Positions 1 through 11,135 of a stretch of 64,000 nucleotides of DNA are shown here, one piece after another. The position numbers and the translations under genes are program-made. Origin of the DNA: Cryptomeria japonica (lineage: Eukaryota; Streptophyta; Pinopsida; Cupressales; Cupressaceae); assembly GCF_030272615.1 (NCBI RefSeq), contig NC_081405.1, positions 470,070,008-470,134,007 on the forward strand, given 5' to 3'. The notes beneath the pieces were generated by a model. That model was not told the origin of the DNA and did not search any database. It saw nothing but the letters and a program-made list of their open reading frames with translations. Positions within the stretch are counted from its first letter, which is position 1, and every line of letters begins with the position of its first letter.

Positions 1-2
1 TT

Positions 3-986
3 ACCCCGGCAATATCAGAAAATTCAATAGCAAATGAAGATCAGACTAGAGAAACAGATTGTCAAGAGACTCCCAAGTATGTATGGTTGAATAATTCAAA
101 AGATCAGATTATTGGAGACAAGATCAGAGTGATGACAAGGAGAAGGTTGGCAGCTGAAGGGGTATGCTTAATTTCTCAAATTGAACCGACATCAGTAAGT
201 GAGGCATGTAAAGATGAATGTTGGATAAAAGATATGAAAGAGGATTTGGATCAGATAGAAAAGAACAACACATGGACTTTAGTTCCCTGGCCTAAAAATA
301 AAAATGTTATTGGAACTAAATGGGTTTTTAGGAATAAATTGAATGAAGATGGACAAGTTGTGTGAAACAAGGCTAGATTGGTCTGCAAAGGATATTCTCA
401 GAAGGAAGGAATTGATTAAGATGAAACCTTTTACTCTGGTAGCTAGGATTTTTCAGATATTTTCAAGGAACGACTAGAAATGGTTTGTGGTATCCTAAAG
501 ATGATGTCTTTACACTATGGACATATACAGTTTCAGATTGGGTTGGAGATATAGATGACCAAAAAAGCACATCCGGTGTAGTTTTCTTTCTTGGAAAGAA
601 ACTTTTTTCCATGGATCAGCAAGAAACGGTCATGTACTTATTTATCTACTACTGAATCTGAGTATGTTGTTGCTACTACTAGATGTACACAAGTTCTATG
701 GATGAAGCAAATATTGAAAGATATAAGGGTAGATTGTGATGAACCGGTAGTTATTCATTGTGATAACTCTGTTTCTATTGGCATATCAAATAATTCAGTA
801 TTTTATTTTAAGACAAAGCACTAATCAATCAAGTATAACTTTTTGAAGGAAAAGGTAGAAGCAAATGAAGTCAGATTGGTTTATTTAAACACTAAAGAGA
901 AAATTGTGGATATCTTCACTAAACCTTTGCCCAAGGAATTATTTGAGTACTTTAGAGATAGATTGGGGGTCTATGCCCCTCGGTAG
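3..986 (+). pseudogene. copia pol remnant with RT core deleted
   Basis: The frame is open from the window edge and reads the linker (DQIIGDK) and the start of reverse transcriptase (WTLVPWPKNKNVIGTKWVF, near 276-333) up to a TGA at 363-365. The next recognisable piece, KARLVCKGYSQKEGID, runs to about 420. After a junction near 430-485 the sequence resumes with the end of the RT/RNase H linker (LWYPKD) and the copia RNase H (STTESEYVVATTRCTQVLWMK, CDNSV near 760, DIFTKPLPKELF near 912-945), ending at TAG 984-986. The segment between these points spans about 0.8 kb in the intact relative at 54.5-58.6 kb and contains the YVDD catalytic motif, which is absent here. Stops and frame changes also occur near 416 and 640. 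It cannot encode a working polymerase. Confidence 0.85.
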
Positions 987-1344
987 AGACTTAAGTAATG
1001 TTGATTGGCATCAGTCCAATATGCATTATCAAAACTATCATTCATTCTGAATTGATGAGCTAGTGCTACTACTCAAGGGGAGTAGTCAATTGTGTGTTTT
1101 TTGGTTTTTCTTTGATGTTTATGTCAGATTTCTGGCATTGATGTCAAAAGAGGAGAGATATACATGTGAATTATAGAGCTTAATAGAGATATCAGTCAAA
1201 GGGGGAGTTTGGTCTATGGTTTGGTTAATTGGTTCAAAACTTCATGGATATATTATTCGTTGGGTGTCTTCCATTGGGGGAGACTTGTTTGGCATTTGGA
1301 TGTTTTTCACATCTAGTGTTGCCATCAATACCAAAGGGAGAGAT
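987..1344 (+). other. copia 3' untranslated region with repeated purine tracts
   Basis: No gene is seen. The stretch lies between the RNase H end and the LTR and contains several short purine-rich runs resembling polypurine tracts, the last one (about 1330-1344) directly abutting the LTR start TGTTGG. The same arrangement appears on the minus strand at 60254-60500 plus 52636-52758, which supports its being a conserved part of this copia family. Confidence 0.7.
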
Positions 1345-2527
1345 TGTTGGCAATTTGGAGGAATTGATTATGTGTTGCATTGATGTTTGTCATTGATATC
1401 AACACTAGCTTGTTTGGTTGTCTACCGGGTTTCCGTAGAGTGGTTGGATTGTGATGTTGATCAAGAGACCATCTTCGATATTCTCTGGTATGTTAAGATT
1501 GGTGGAATTAGTTTGTTTTGGTTATTCATGTGCGTGTCACATTTAGTTGGTTTAGGATTTGGTGATTCAGAAGCTATCATATGTTCTAGTAATCCTTTTG
1601 GCTACCGGTAGAGCTTTGTTGAAGATATTTTTATGGATTTGATAAGTGGTGTTGGTGTAGCTTCTAGAAGTTTCTTGGGATGCTGATGGTTATCATGTTC
1701 ATGTTCTAATTGATCAATGGTGTTGCATTGGCTTATGGTGATCTATTTTAGGTCTGGTGCTATTTTGTCTTAGGTTATGGACCGATTTATGTAACATGTT
1801 GGTGGATGCTCCTGATGCGTTACCGGTTGGATTTATTGTTTGGTTAATGTTATTTCAATCTCAGGCCAACTTGGGTTATCATTGGTTTGTGGGTTTATGT
1901 AATGGATTTATTGTATTATCTTTTAGGTATCCAACCTAATTTTTTATGTCCATGGTTTGTATAAATATGATGTAAGATCTCTTTGTAGATCATGATCGTG
2001 GATGGTCATGGGATTATTTGTGTGCGAATAAGGTTGTAATCATATGCAAAGGATTTGGTCGATCTTAGGTGATCGAATTGGGTTTGTGTAAGAGGTTTAA
2101 GACCTCTAGTATTGAGCTTAACCGGAACTGTACTCAGGCATAAGAGATGTTATTCTTGTAGTTCAATCTGCTTTATGTATTGTAGTCCAAATATTTCTTG
2201 TAGTTAGTGAGGCTCCTTTTGTGATGAGCAGTGCCCTCTAGGTAGTGTGCCTTCTTGCATGTGCAAGTCCTTTATATGTAATATGTATTCATCTAATCAA
2301 TGGATAGATATTGTGGGTCACCAATCCCACCATGGTTTTTCTACTTTGAGGTTTTCCACATATAAATCTTTGTGTTATGGTGTTGATCTTTGTGGTTGCA
2401 TTATTACTTGTTGTTATTCGCTTTTATGCATACCTGTTACTAAATTGTTGTCCTGATAAGGTTAAAATTAATCATACCGAGAGAACACCGATTCTCCCCT
2501 CACTCTGAATGTTATTGGATTCCAACA
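1345..2527 (+). repeat. copia LTR, 1183 bp
   Basis: The LTR begins TGTTGGCAATTTGG right after a purine tract and ends GGATTCCAACA, giving TGTTGG/CCAACA inverted termini. Its start matches, in reverse complement, the right end of the minus-strand LTR at about 51400-52635. Short open frames inside it (for example near 1387 and 1757) have no recognisable protein character and are treated as non-coding. Confidence 0.8.
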
Positions 2528-2619
2528 TCTGGTATCTTGCATATGCTTACCAATAGCTAGAGAAATATTATTATGTCTCCCATCAGCACGCTCGTCCTTC
2601 CCCCCAGCATCAAAATGTG

Positions 2620-3800
2620 CTAAACTTGGAAAATTTTAGCATCCAAGAAATAATGATGAATTTTCAAAAATAATTAAAGTCTATAGAGGAAGATCAAGAA
2701 TAGTGCCTACAACAAGACCAGCTTTCTTACCAGGCACGACTTCAATAGTAGTAAACAGAGTCTCAAAGAAAACAACAAGAGTAGTTTCTTGCAATGCAAG
2801 TTTTTGTTAGGGAAGAAAAGATTAGATGGCTAGCAGCCATGGAAAAGCAGCTCATGCAAGGAGAAATCGGTTGTTGGAGCTCCTAAACTAGAAATATCAA
2901 GCATCATATAAGAGATGCCTTCTAATGAGCCCCCTAAATCTCTTTTGCAAAAATTCTTTCCCCCTCAGCTCTTTGTCCCTAATACCATTTAACTTTTCAA
3001 GGGTGGACCTATTGTTCGGAGGCCTAATTGGTATTGTGAGCAAAGGAAAGAAGAGGAGCAATTTGTTGGTTGTGAGCTTTGATATGCTTGCAAGGATGAA
3101 GAGTCACCCTTACCACAGAAGAAAAATGAAGATGAGCAGTTGCAGCAACAAGGCGCTGGACAAGTTGGAGATAAAAATGAAGAAGAGGATTTATTCCTTC
3201 CATTTAATAAATTTCCTTGATTTATTGACAAGCAAGAAGAGGATTTTGCCATTTATATCATGGTAAAAGTATTAAAGAAGTAAGTAGATGTTGAAAATCA
3301 TGAAAAAGTTCATGAGGTTGAGGAGGAGAAGAAGCTTGATGCTTCTATAGATTATCATGAGGACTTTTGTGAAGTAAGGGTGATCTCTGCCATGGAAGGA
3401 AGCAAGGAGGATATTAATGAGGATAAATTATGGGATGAGTTAGATGTTTTTTTCTCATCTATTCACATCAAGCCATCATCTTCTAAGTTGGATGACCACT
3501 ATGAGAATGCACAATGGAAGGAGATTTGCATACCAATAGATGAGCCATTAGGACCAACCCATGTTAGTCAACAAAACATTAAGGAAGTCGGGCATAGGAA
3601 TGAATCCAATGTCTATTGCTTGAACTTGGCACTTTCAAGAGGATGCCCCATCAGGCATCTAGCTTGGATGGAGAGTTTCAAGTTTCCCCTGGTCATTCTT
3701 ACCTTTAATAATGAAGATGAGCATCAGGGAGAGCAGATTCAACCCACCCATTCACTATAGAAAGGCAACATTCAAGAATGGGTGACTCTTTGTTCCTGAC
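2620..3800 (+). pseudogene. Family D internal ORF, copy 1 (unknown protein)
   Basis: This is a decayed reading frame homologous to the one at 21390-22958. The best preserved part is 3380-3760, beginning MISAMEGSKEDINEDKLW and ending at a TAG where copy 2 reads on. Upstream pieces carry NEEEDLFLPF and other acidic or lysine-rich stretches with several stops and frameshifts. I see no zinc knuckle, protease DTG/DSG or polymerase motif. By position after a primer-binding-like site in copy 2 it is most probably a gag-like or element-specific protein, but that is inference. Function unknown. Confidence 0.55.
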
Positions 3801-4841
3801 ATGTGGGAGGCATTCCAAAAGTCCATCAGATGCTTATTATTTTTTCTTTTATCATTTATTGTCCAAGAACTTGTGAACCATCAGAAGTTGGTCAGAAGGG
3901 GAAGCTACTTTGATAAGCTAGTTAATCGCTTTGTTTAATTTCATTTCAAAATTTGGAGATCATGTAAATAATAGTTAGATGGATTTTCCCTTCCAAGAAG
4001 TGTAACTATAGATATTGTGTTCTCCTTAAGAGAATGCATATTTTATCTTCCAGTTTTCCTCCAAGTGCAGTAGTGCACATGTTTTGTGGACCCTCTTAGT
4101 GACTTTGTGCACAATGGATGGCTAAGGCTACTGGTTTTCTAATGTTAGTATTTTTTGTGCCCTTATGATTCATCATTAAGAATCAATCTAAGACATTTGA
4201 AATGAATTAGTAAGGAAAAAAATTCTTTAGGCATGGATAAGGCATTCTAGTATGTGAAACCAGAGATTTTGGGTTCTCACCTTCGCAAACAAAGGTCCCC
4301 TATGAGTCGCCAGAGATGTAGATTAAAATCTACATCTTTTGTGGGTTATGATCAAGGCAATGATGAAACATGTCAAAATTAGTCCAAAGGAGATCTGGAG
4401 CCACACAAAAGTGATGAACCAATCAGAGGTGTGTGTTGGGACTAATTAAAATTGAGTCAAGTTTAGAGGCCCAATCCAAAAATTTGCTCCGCATACCTAA
4501 ACGAGTTAGTTTGAAGGGCTTAGTTTGCAAGAGGGTAAAATGGGACCAGTTGATTTTCAAAGGGTAAGGCTTGAGATTCATGTCCCACACCTTTCATTTG
4601 GCCTATTCAGTGATGTGCAACTTTCAAAATTCATTTTGGATGAGTTTATGAGGTACCCAGTTTGAGGGGTGAGCTGGAAGTGCATTTTAGGCACAAATGC
4701 AGATTTTATGGAGTAGCCTACTTTGAGCGATTACATCTTTTGCCCTGTTGATCATCATGAAGAAATAAAAAGTGGATTCAATTATATGCATTAATGTGAG
4801 TCACCTTGCAAAATTTAAGGTCTTGATGAATCCATTTGCTT

Positions 4842-5240
4842 AGTTTTCAAAACCGAATCCGTTTGCAGTTTGTGTGTTTTGGCAAGTCCCTGTTTCGACA
4901 GCTAGTTGGAGCCCTATTTTGCACAATTGTAAAAATTGCCTCAGTAAGCGTCATGCCAAAGTGTTTCTTCCGAGTTGATGTCGGTATAAATGATGAGCTA
5001 CATTCCAAATTTCAAGGCTCTACTAATCTGTTTGATCAGTTTTCAAAGCTCAATCCGTTTGTAGTTTGTGATGTTTGCACAAGTGTAAAAATGTCCTGGT
5101 GAGCGTCATGTCAGAATGTTTGTTCCGGGCTAATGTTGGTATAAATGGTGAGCTAAATTTCAAATTTCAAGCTTTTATCAATCCGTTTGATCGGTTTTCA
5201 AAAGGACTCATTTTGCCATCAAATTCAGTTATCTGCACTT
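4842..5240 (+). repeat. degenerate direct repeat, about 155-196 bp period
   Basis: Three starts of the same unit are visible at 4842, 5038 and 5193, each beginning GTTTTCAAA after AG/GG. The first two units share ATCCGTTTG, GTGAGCGTCATG-like and GGTATAAATG segments; the third is partial. It lies inside the 4.4 kb LTR-like insertion. Confidence 0.6.
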
Positions 5241-6434
5241 CTAGTGTTAGATCAGTTAATGTAGCCATTTTGGTGAGCGCATCGTTTGCATCTTGTCAGT
5301 CGGGTGATCAAACTAAGAATTCAAAGGTTTAATATGTACTTAAAGGTACCTATGTTCCGAATTTGAGAGCCTACGGAGGTCGTTTGATATTTTTGAGAAA
5401 GGCATCATGTGTTGCCAGAACATTGACTTCATCAGGTCCGCAGTGTCGACAAAGCCAGTTGGCCGTTTTCGGAAATTAATATCTCTTCACTTGGGACTCG
5501 TCTTGAGAAACTGTTTGATAGATGTCATCCTTGTATATCAAAGTACACGCCTGTCAGATGGTGAGCTCCAAAAAGGTGTTTTGACAGGTTTGAAAATTAC
5601 GTCTTCGCGATTAAATGCAAAAATTGTGGCGTAATTGCCTGAAGGTTGTAAAATGCGGATTAATGATCCGAAAATGGTGCCGATCGATTCCAGAGGTGTG
5701 TTTGAGGTCCGTGAAGCATTCCAAAGGTCAGTTGCGTGAAATCAAAATTTTTTTTAGTCAGACCCACTTTGGGGCCCGACCTGACTCATGCCCGCGGATT
5801 GATTTTATTGGCGATTTTTGTTTACTGGGGGAATTTCAGCGTGATAAAGGATATGATGCAATCCACAAGTCATAGTCAGGTAAAGTTCATATCAGTAGCA
5901 GCCATTTGGGATTCAAGGTTAAAGACATTGTGAATGTCAAGGGTGTCTCCTTTGATTTGTCAGCATCCTTCCAGATTGCAAGAGTTTCGTTTTTAAGACA
6001 ACAAAGGTTAAATATTGTGTTTGAAAAATATCATGACATGTGTCAATGTTCTTTTTTGTATGAGAATGGGGGAATCTATATCAAGCTTGGTTAATACATT
6101 GGACAGTTCAAAATGCTTGATTCCTCAGGAGTATGTAAAAGGGATGAGGATTTCAATGTTGAACAAGCGTCCCACATCTTCATATTCACAAATTTGTGAT
6201 GTGTCCACAAAAGAACTTGGAAAGCTTCCCCATGAAGTGTTTTTTGGAGTTCAATTTCATCCCATTGGCAAGTTCTTCGCTTGCTCAAGTGCATGCTACT
6301 CGCACCTTGATGGCAAGAAAGTTGCTGTCAAAGTTTCAACGCACATTTAACCAACACAGCAGCTTCTATTACTGCAACATTGGAGCAGCAAGATCGTGGT
6401 GTAAAGGAGCAGCAGCAAAGACCTCCCAGCAGTT

Positions 6435-7229
6435 CACGTGGTGAGTGAAGGGGCAGGTTGAAACCTTACAACAAATGCAATCTGGGAAGTGTAATGCCAT
6501 CCCCAGCAAAGGTTTTCAAGCAAATGTAATTTGGCAATTATAAAACCATATTTCTCCTCCCACGTGATGGCTGGAGAAGGGCAGCAGTAGCTCAAATCAA
6601 ATGCATATTGGATGGTGTAAAGCCATTTTCCGAAAGTCCACGTGATGAGTGAGTTGCAGATTTAAAATGTAATTTAGAAGAAGTTTAAACAACAAATGAA
6701 ATCAGTCCTCCCTCCTGTGTGCGTTTGGAAGAGCATTGAGCTCCCAAGTGAATGCAAACAGAAATAGAACTTTAATCATCCCCTACGTGGATAGTTTGAA
6801 GGCCATTGAAACATGGAATAATGTTGAATATAATAGAATTCTCCCTCAAGTGGCATGGTAAATTGGGCTTTCAAATTTCAAGCAAAGCATTTCCTCCCCT
6901 GCGCAATGGAAAAGGGTAAGTAAACCAGTTAAAATCTTTATGCAAATCAATTGCCAATGTTGCCAATGTCCTCTCTGCAGATGTATAGCGTGGGAGAAAT
7001 GAAGAAGGTGTTTAGTCTGAGGTTTAAAAAACTCCAAAGCAAAGGTATTGCCAGTTTGGGCATGAAAATCTTCAAAAAAATACAGCTACAGGAAAACCAC
7101 AATATCCCACATTGGCTGGGAAGTGGACTTTTTTTATGTTTATATGCAAAAACGCACTATAGTAATATGTCTAAGCCATAAAGGCTTTTGACACAAGGTG
7201 CCCATGGGCGCCCAAGGTGGGCCCACGTG
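6435..7229. promoter_or_regulatory. cluster of CACGTG (G-box) hexamers
   Basis: Perfect CACGTG palindromes occur at 6435-6440, 6561-6566, 6639-6644 and 7224-7229, three of them followed by GTG/ATG-AGTGA or ATGGCTGGA within a repeated context. CACGTG is the core bound by plant bHLH and bZIP factors, and LTRs often carry such enhancers. A regulatory role here is inference; a TATAAA at 7788-7793 is the only promoter-like sequence seen downstream. Confidence 0.25.
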
Positions 7230-8858
7230 TGAGCACGCTTCTCGAGGTGATGGAGGAGTTGACTGGATGAAGACCAAGTGGACCCCATGCAGGCACGCTT
7301 CTCGAGGCAAATAGGCAAAATTTTGCAGACGAAGGTCGGGTTAATGAGCGAGCAAGTTCGAGAGAGATCAACGGCTCGCGCTATTTCGCGAAGGGAGATG
7401 CACATAGTTTAAACCCCACAAAATAGCGAAAGTGAACAAGAGCCGTCCATGTGGCACACAGGTGGCGGGTACAGTCAGCAGTCCAACAGGCGGGTCCTGG
7501 TGAGGTGGCACCTAGTGGCGATGACGTGGCATACAAGCAAGCAGCCCAGTGGTGATGACATGGCTGACAAGTGGCAAAAGATGAGGTGTCATCCCAGGTG
7601 GCACCCAGTAGACCCCATCAGCCAATCAGACCCCGCCACATGGCAAGGCGTCAGAGCACATATGGAGGCAAAAATCAAATTTTAAATGAATAAATGATAT
7701 AGTTTAAACTATAGAGAAATTCGAAAAATTTAAATGATGGGTCCATGTTGAGGATTAATTCGCCCAGGGCTCAATTTTTGGCCAAAGTATAAAGTGTTAT
7801 ATGTTTTCGGGAAGCTCTCGGAGTGAGGAATCCGACTATGAAGTTAATTTTGGCAAATCTGGGATATTTTGGATGTAGTTTTCATGGGAACAAAATTCAG
7901 TTAGAGAAGGGACACTTGGCAATTCAGTTGCAGATTTGTTTTTCTTCCCTCATCTTTTTATTCCCCATTCTTCTCAGTTGTAGGGGTTCCAGAAATTTGG
8001 AAAATGCTCCAGATTTGATGGCTTCCACTTTCTGAATATCATGAATCAAATTTGTGAATGCTTCTGTTTGGTTTCAGGGTACAGAGATTGCAGTGTATTG
8101 TTGTAAATGTGATTTTAGTTGCAGGTCTTGCTTGTGTCAGGCATGAGTAAATTCCTCACAGTATTGTCTCTAAGTATGCATTTCATTATCATAAATTGAA
8201 TCCTCAAGGAGGATGAAGATTTGTCAATTTTAAGGAAATTGTGTGACTGTTTATAGGTATCCTTCAAGGAAGGTTTTAAATTCTGTAGTCAGTCATGAAT
8301 GATGAAATGTGTATCCAGATCTGATAAATTTGTGAATGAATCAAATAGTGCACTAATATAAGGTATTGGTGCATGAATATTTTGTTTAAGGAAAATAAGC
8401 TTGCATCTATGAGTCATATTTGCAGTTCTGTCTGTGACTCTGTTGCCCAATGAACAAGGCACTGGTCTTGCAAGTTTGGGGATGTTTTCAGATATATATT
8501 TTAAACGACAAATCTAATTTCCCTTCATGTTTAGGGGTGTTTGTGTTCCATTCTTTCCAAGCTCTGTTTCATCCTATTGTTTGTACAGATCTAGCCAATT
8601 TGTAATGTTTCTTAACCTGTTGAGCTTGTGAAATGATTTATCTGCTTAGTGTTGATGCAGTTATGTGTCTGTAATTGTTGTATTTAATGCATCAAAAGGG
8701 TGTCCCCCCCTAGGTCTAGCAGAACCTGAAGTGCAGGAGGATCATTAGGATCCTATGTTATGTTGTCCAAGCCCTGAGGTGTTTCATTGATTGAGATTGG
8801 CTATCTCATAGATAGATTTATAAGTCTCTTGGGTTATCACTTTTGGTGAACAACAGTG

Positions 8859-9732
8859 TGAAAAAACAAAAATCCATATTTTTGGTATTTTTCTATGATT
8901 TAGTATTTTGCATTTTAAGAGGCCTTTAGACCGAAATTTGGGGTCGAAACCATTATTGGTCCCTTAACTTGATAGTCTAAGGCATCATGTTAAGGGACTA
9001 AAATATATCTTTTGGAGATCTTTCTGACAATATAAGTGGTTTCAAATTTTGAGCACCGAGCAAAAGGTTATGATTCCACCATGTTGACACCAATTAGTTG
9101 CCTCTAGTAGAGAGGAGATATGAGTGCACCGCATGTCAGCATGGTGTGGTTTTGGGCAGGTTTGTGGCTTCTTACTCTCCCAAAGGCACATGGGAGTTCC
9201 ACGTGTCGACATTGTAGGGTTTTTTAAAGGCAAAAGGGAAAGGAAGGCCCTAAAATTTTTGCCAGCATACCACATGTCGACAAAGCGCGAGCCCGAAGAT
9301 GTTTTGAGCCCAGGGAGATTTCAAAAGCATGTCATTGATTCTTTTGAGGGTGAAAGGCCACGAGAGGCATCGTGTTGTAAAACTTGAGGGGGTGAATAAA
9401 CAAAAATAAAAAGCCCACGTGTTCAAGCGGTTGCAACAAGAAAAGGGAAATTCCAAGTGGCACCCATGTCGCGTGCATGGAAGGGGAATAATGATGCAAA
9501 CATCATTACAATCTGGATAGTTGCAACAACCTCCATGATGATGGTGGATATGCAATGAGTATGTAGATGTCTGTTCAGTTGCAATCGCCTTTTTATATCA
9601 AAGAATTTTTCTCTATATTAGCCTGAGGGCGCATTGTAAAAGGGGGTTCACATTTTTCACCATTTTTATCAGATGTAATAGTAGAAGCATTTTCAATTCT
9701 ATAAAACCTTAGCAGATCCCTCTCATGGGTAG
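8859..9732 (+). repeat. Family D LTR (middle), 5' portion
   Basis: This aligns with 23483-24355 from TGAAAAA through to CATGGGTAG. It is cut at 9732 by the gypsy insertion, and the remainder continues at 20695. Sequence matching the uninterrupted LTR resumes without loss, so the interruption is clean. Confidence 0.8.
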
Positions 9733-11010
9733 TGATGAGTTGAGACGTTGTCATATTTCTATCCTCAGAACTCTTGAGTTTTTGTCATCTTTTGATTTGC
9801 ATAGTTGTAGTGATGTATTGGAAGTTTACTATATGTATTCCATATGTTAGCCTGAACCTATTAAATCATATTTTATCTTTGCCAGTTTATTCCTGCAACC
9901 ATGCCATTTATTCCTACAGCCATGTGATTTATTCGTGTTCCCATGCGGATTGTTTAGGGAAATATCATATGTGAAATTAATAGATGTCCTGATTAAATAA
10001 AATGCATATGTATGTTCTTGTATGTTATTTCTTTTGCAGTGCAGGGAATAAATGATGTTGCGGTGGATGTTCACCTATCACGCTAGTTGAAGTAAAGGAT
10101 ACTCAAGAAGATGACTAAAGATCAAACTGCAGAAAAGCTGAGAAGTGTAAGGAACGGCATAAGAGGAGCAATCAAGCGATACTACCAATGTCTAACTTAG
10201 GTGGACATTGAAGTTGTAAATACCACCACAGTATGTTATGACTGTGGTTCGGTTTAGATTTGTGTTTCCTGCAGCATAACTCTAGCTATCTCCTTTCGTA
10301 GTCAATCATCTGCCTCTTCTTTTTGGTGTGATTTGTGTTGTCTGTTGTAGATGATTTCTTTTTAATAATAAGCTCTTTATCTTCTCGGAGGTTAGATAGA
10401 AAGAGAAGAAAAACATAGCAAAGGATTATTCCTAAGTATTTTTTAGTTTTCTTTTCATATTGAATCATGTAATGACTTCCAAAGAATGATGAATAAAAAT
10501 ATGTTATTATGAGCTTTTAGAGTTGTTTTTGGGAAGCCTGGTATCACTCATCCAAGGGGTCCTACTTGGTGAGTGTTCCTGTGCATTTGTTAAGATTAGT
10601 TTTCTTTCCTTAGCTACAATAGATGTTCTTGCATTGATTGTTCCTGTAGCCACTGGAAACACATCCACTGACTGTTCTTGTAGCCAAACCAGAACACAGT
10701 AATTTTTGTTTATCAGCATTGAATTAATCTAGCATTTCTTTTATGAATTTATGCAGAAGTTTTACTGTAGCCTTTCTATAGTTTCAATTCTTGCTTATCT
10801 TTTTTGCATAATGTTAGTTGCTGCAGTAATACAGAATAGCTATTGCAGGAACTTAGTGCATATATAGTGCAAACCCATTTCATGTATTACATACTTGGTT
10901 TGACAATCAAATGGATACTAGCTATGGAAATAGTGACTTTACCAAATGAATGTCCAAACTTTGGGTTGAGACTTCAACTAGAGTTATTATTCTTATTGTT
11001 GGGTTGAATA
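9733..11010 (+). repeat. gypsy 5' LTR, 1278 bp
   Basis: It begins TGATGAGTTGAGAC and aligns along its whole length with 19414-20689. The last bases read GGGTTGAATA where the 3' LTR has GGGTTGAACA, so the terminal CA has become TA. A three-fold 21 bp repeat lies at 9886-9948. Confidence 0.92.
9886..9948 (+). repeat. 21 bp tandem repeat, three units
   Basis: Three units starting TTTATTC at 9886, 9907 and 9928 have the consensus TTTATTCCTRYAGCCATG followed by three variable bases. The matching array in the 3' LTR is 19567-19629. The third unit is the most diverged. Confidence 0.7.
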
Positions 11011-11014
11011 TTTT

Positions 11015-11030
11015 TGGCGTCGTTGTCGGA
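11015..11030 (+). other. gypsy primer-binding site (Athila-like)
   Basis: TGGCGTCGTTGTCGGA lies four bases after the LTR end. It resembles the Athila-type site TGGCGCCGTTGCCGGGGA, thought to pair with tRNA-Asp; the differences are transitions, as expected from deamination. It fixes the plus orientation of the element. Confidence 0.7.
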
Positions 11031-11135
11031 GATAGTGTCAAACTAAGAACTTGTTATTGTTATTATCTTTTCAGTTTTTAGTTAATTGTTTTTTTTTGGC
11101 ATACCTGATTGTTCGACAAAATTTCATGAATTTGC

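Larger units (their letters stand above)
1..2527 (+). mobile_element. Ty1/copia retrotransposon, 3' part only
   Basis: This is the 3' part of a copia element whose 5' part lies outside the window. It holds a shortened pol remnant, a non-coding stretch with several purine-rich tracts (around 1068, 1147, 1198, 1274 and 1331), and a terminal LTR starting TGTTGG and ending CCAACA. The LTR belongs to the same family as the minus-strand LTR at about 51400-52635, because both share the same start, purine tract and 3' untranslated region. It sits inside the internal region of the family D element that resumes at 2528. Its left target-site duplication lies outside the window, so the insertion boundary rests on LTR termini and on comparison with the second family D copy near 21575. 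Confidence 0.85.
4434..8855. mobile_element. 4.4 kb insertion with LTR-like ends (solo LTR candidate)
   Basis: The segment starts TGTTGGGACTAA and ends TGAACAACA, so it has TGTTG/CAACA inverted ends, and it is flanked by the exact direct repeat GTGTG (4429-4433 and 8856-8860). Removing it restores a family D internal-LTR junction that matches 23474-23490. I find no second copy of its start inside it, no primer-binding site and no retroviral protein motif, which favours a very long solo LTR over a full element. Internal structure includes a degenerate direct repeat near 4842-5192 and a comparatively GC-rich stretch near 7190-7660. Short open frames (for example near 4836, 5075, 6015 and 7449) have no recognisable domain. 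Confidence 0.75.

Noticed and set aside
4836-5332. Overlapping 85-88 codon frames in the long LTR-like insertion
   Set aside because: They lie in a degenerate direct repeat and have no domain character; the repeat explains their similarity.
7157-7405. Minus-strand frames of 66-82 codons in a GC-richer stretch
   Set aside because: Fewer stops are expected from the higher GC content; no recognisable protein features.
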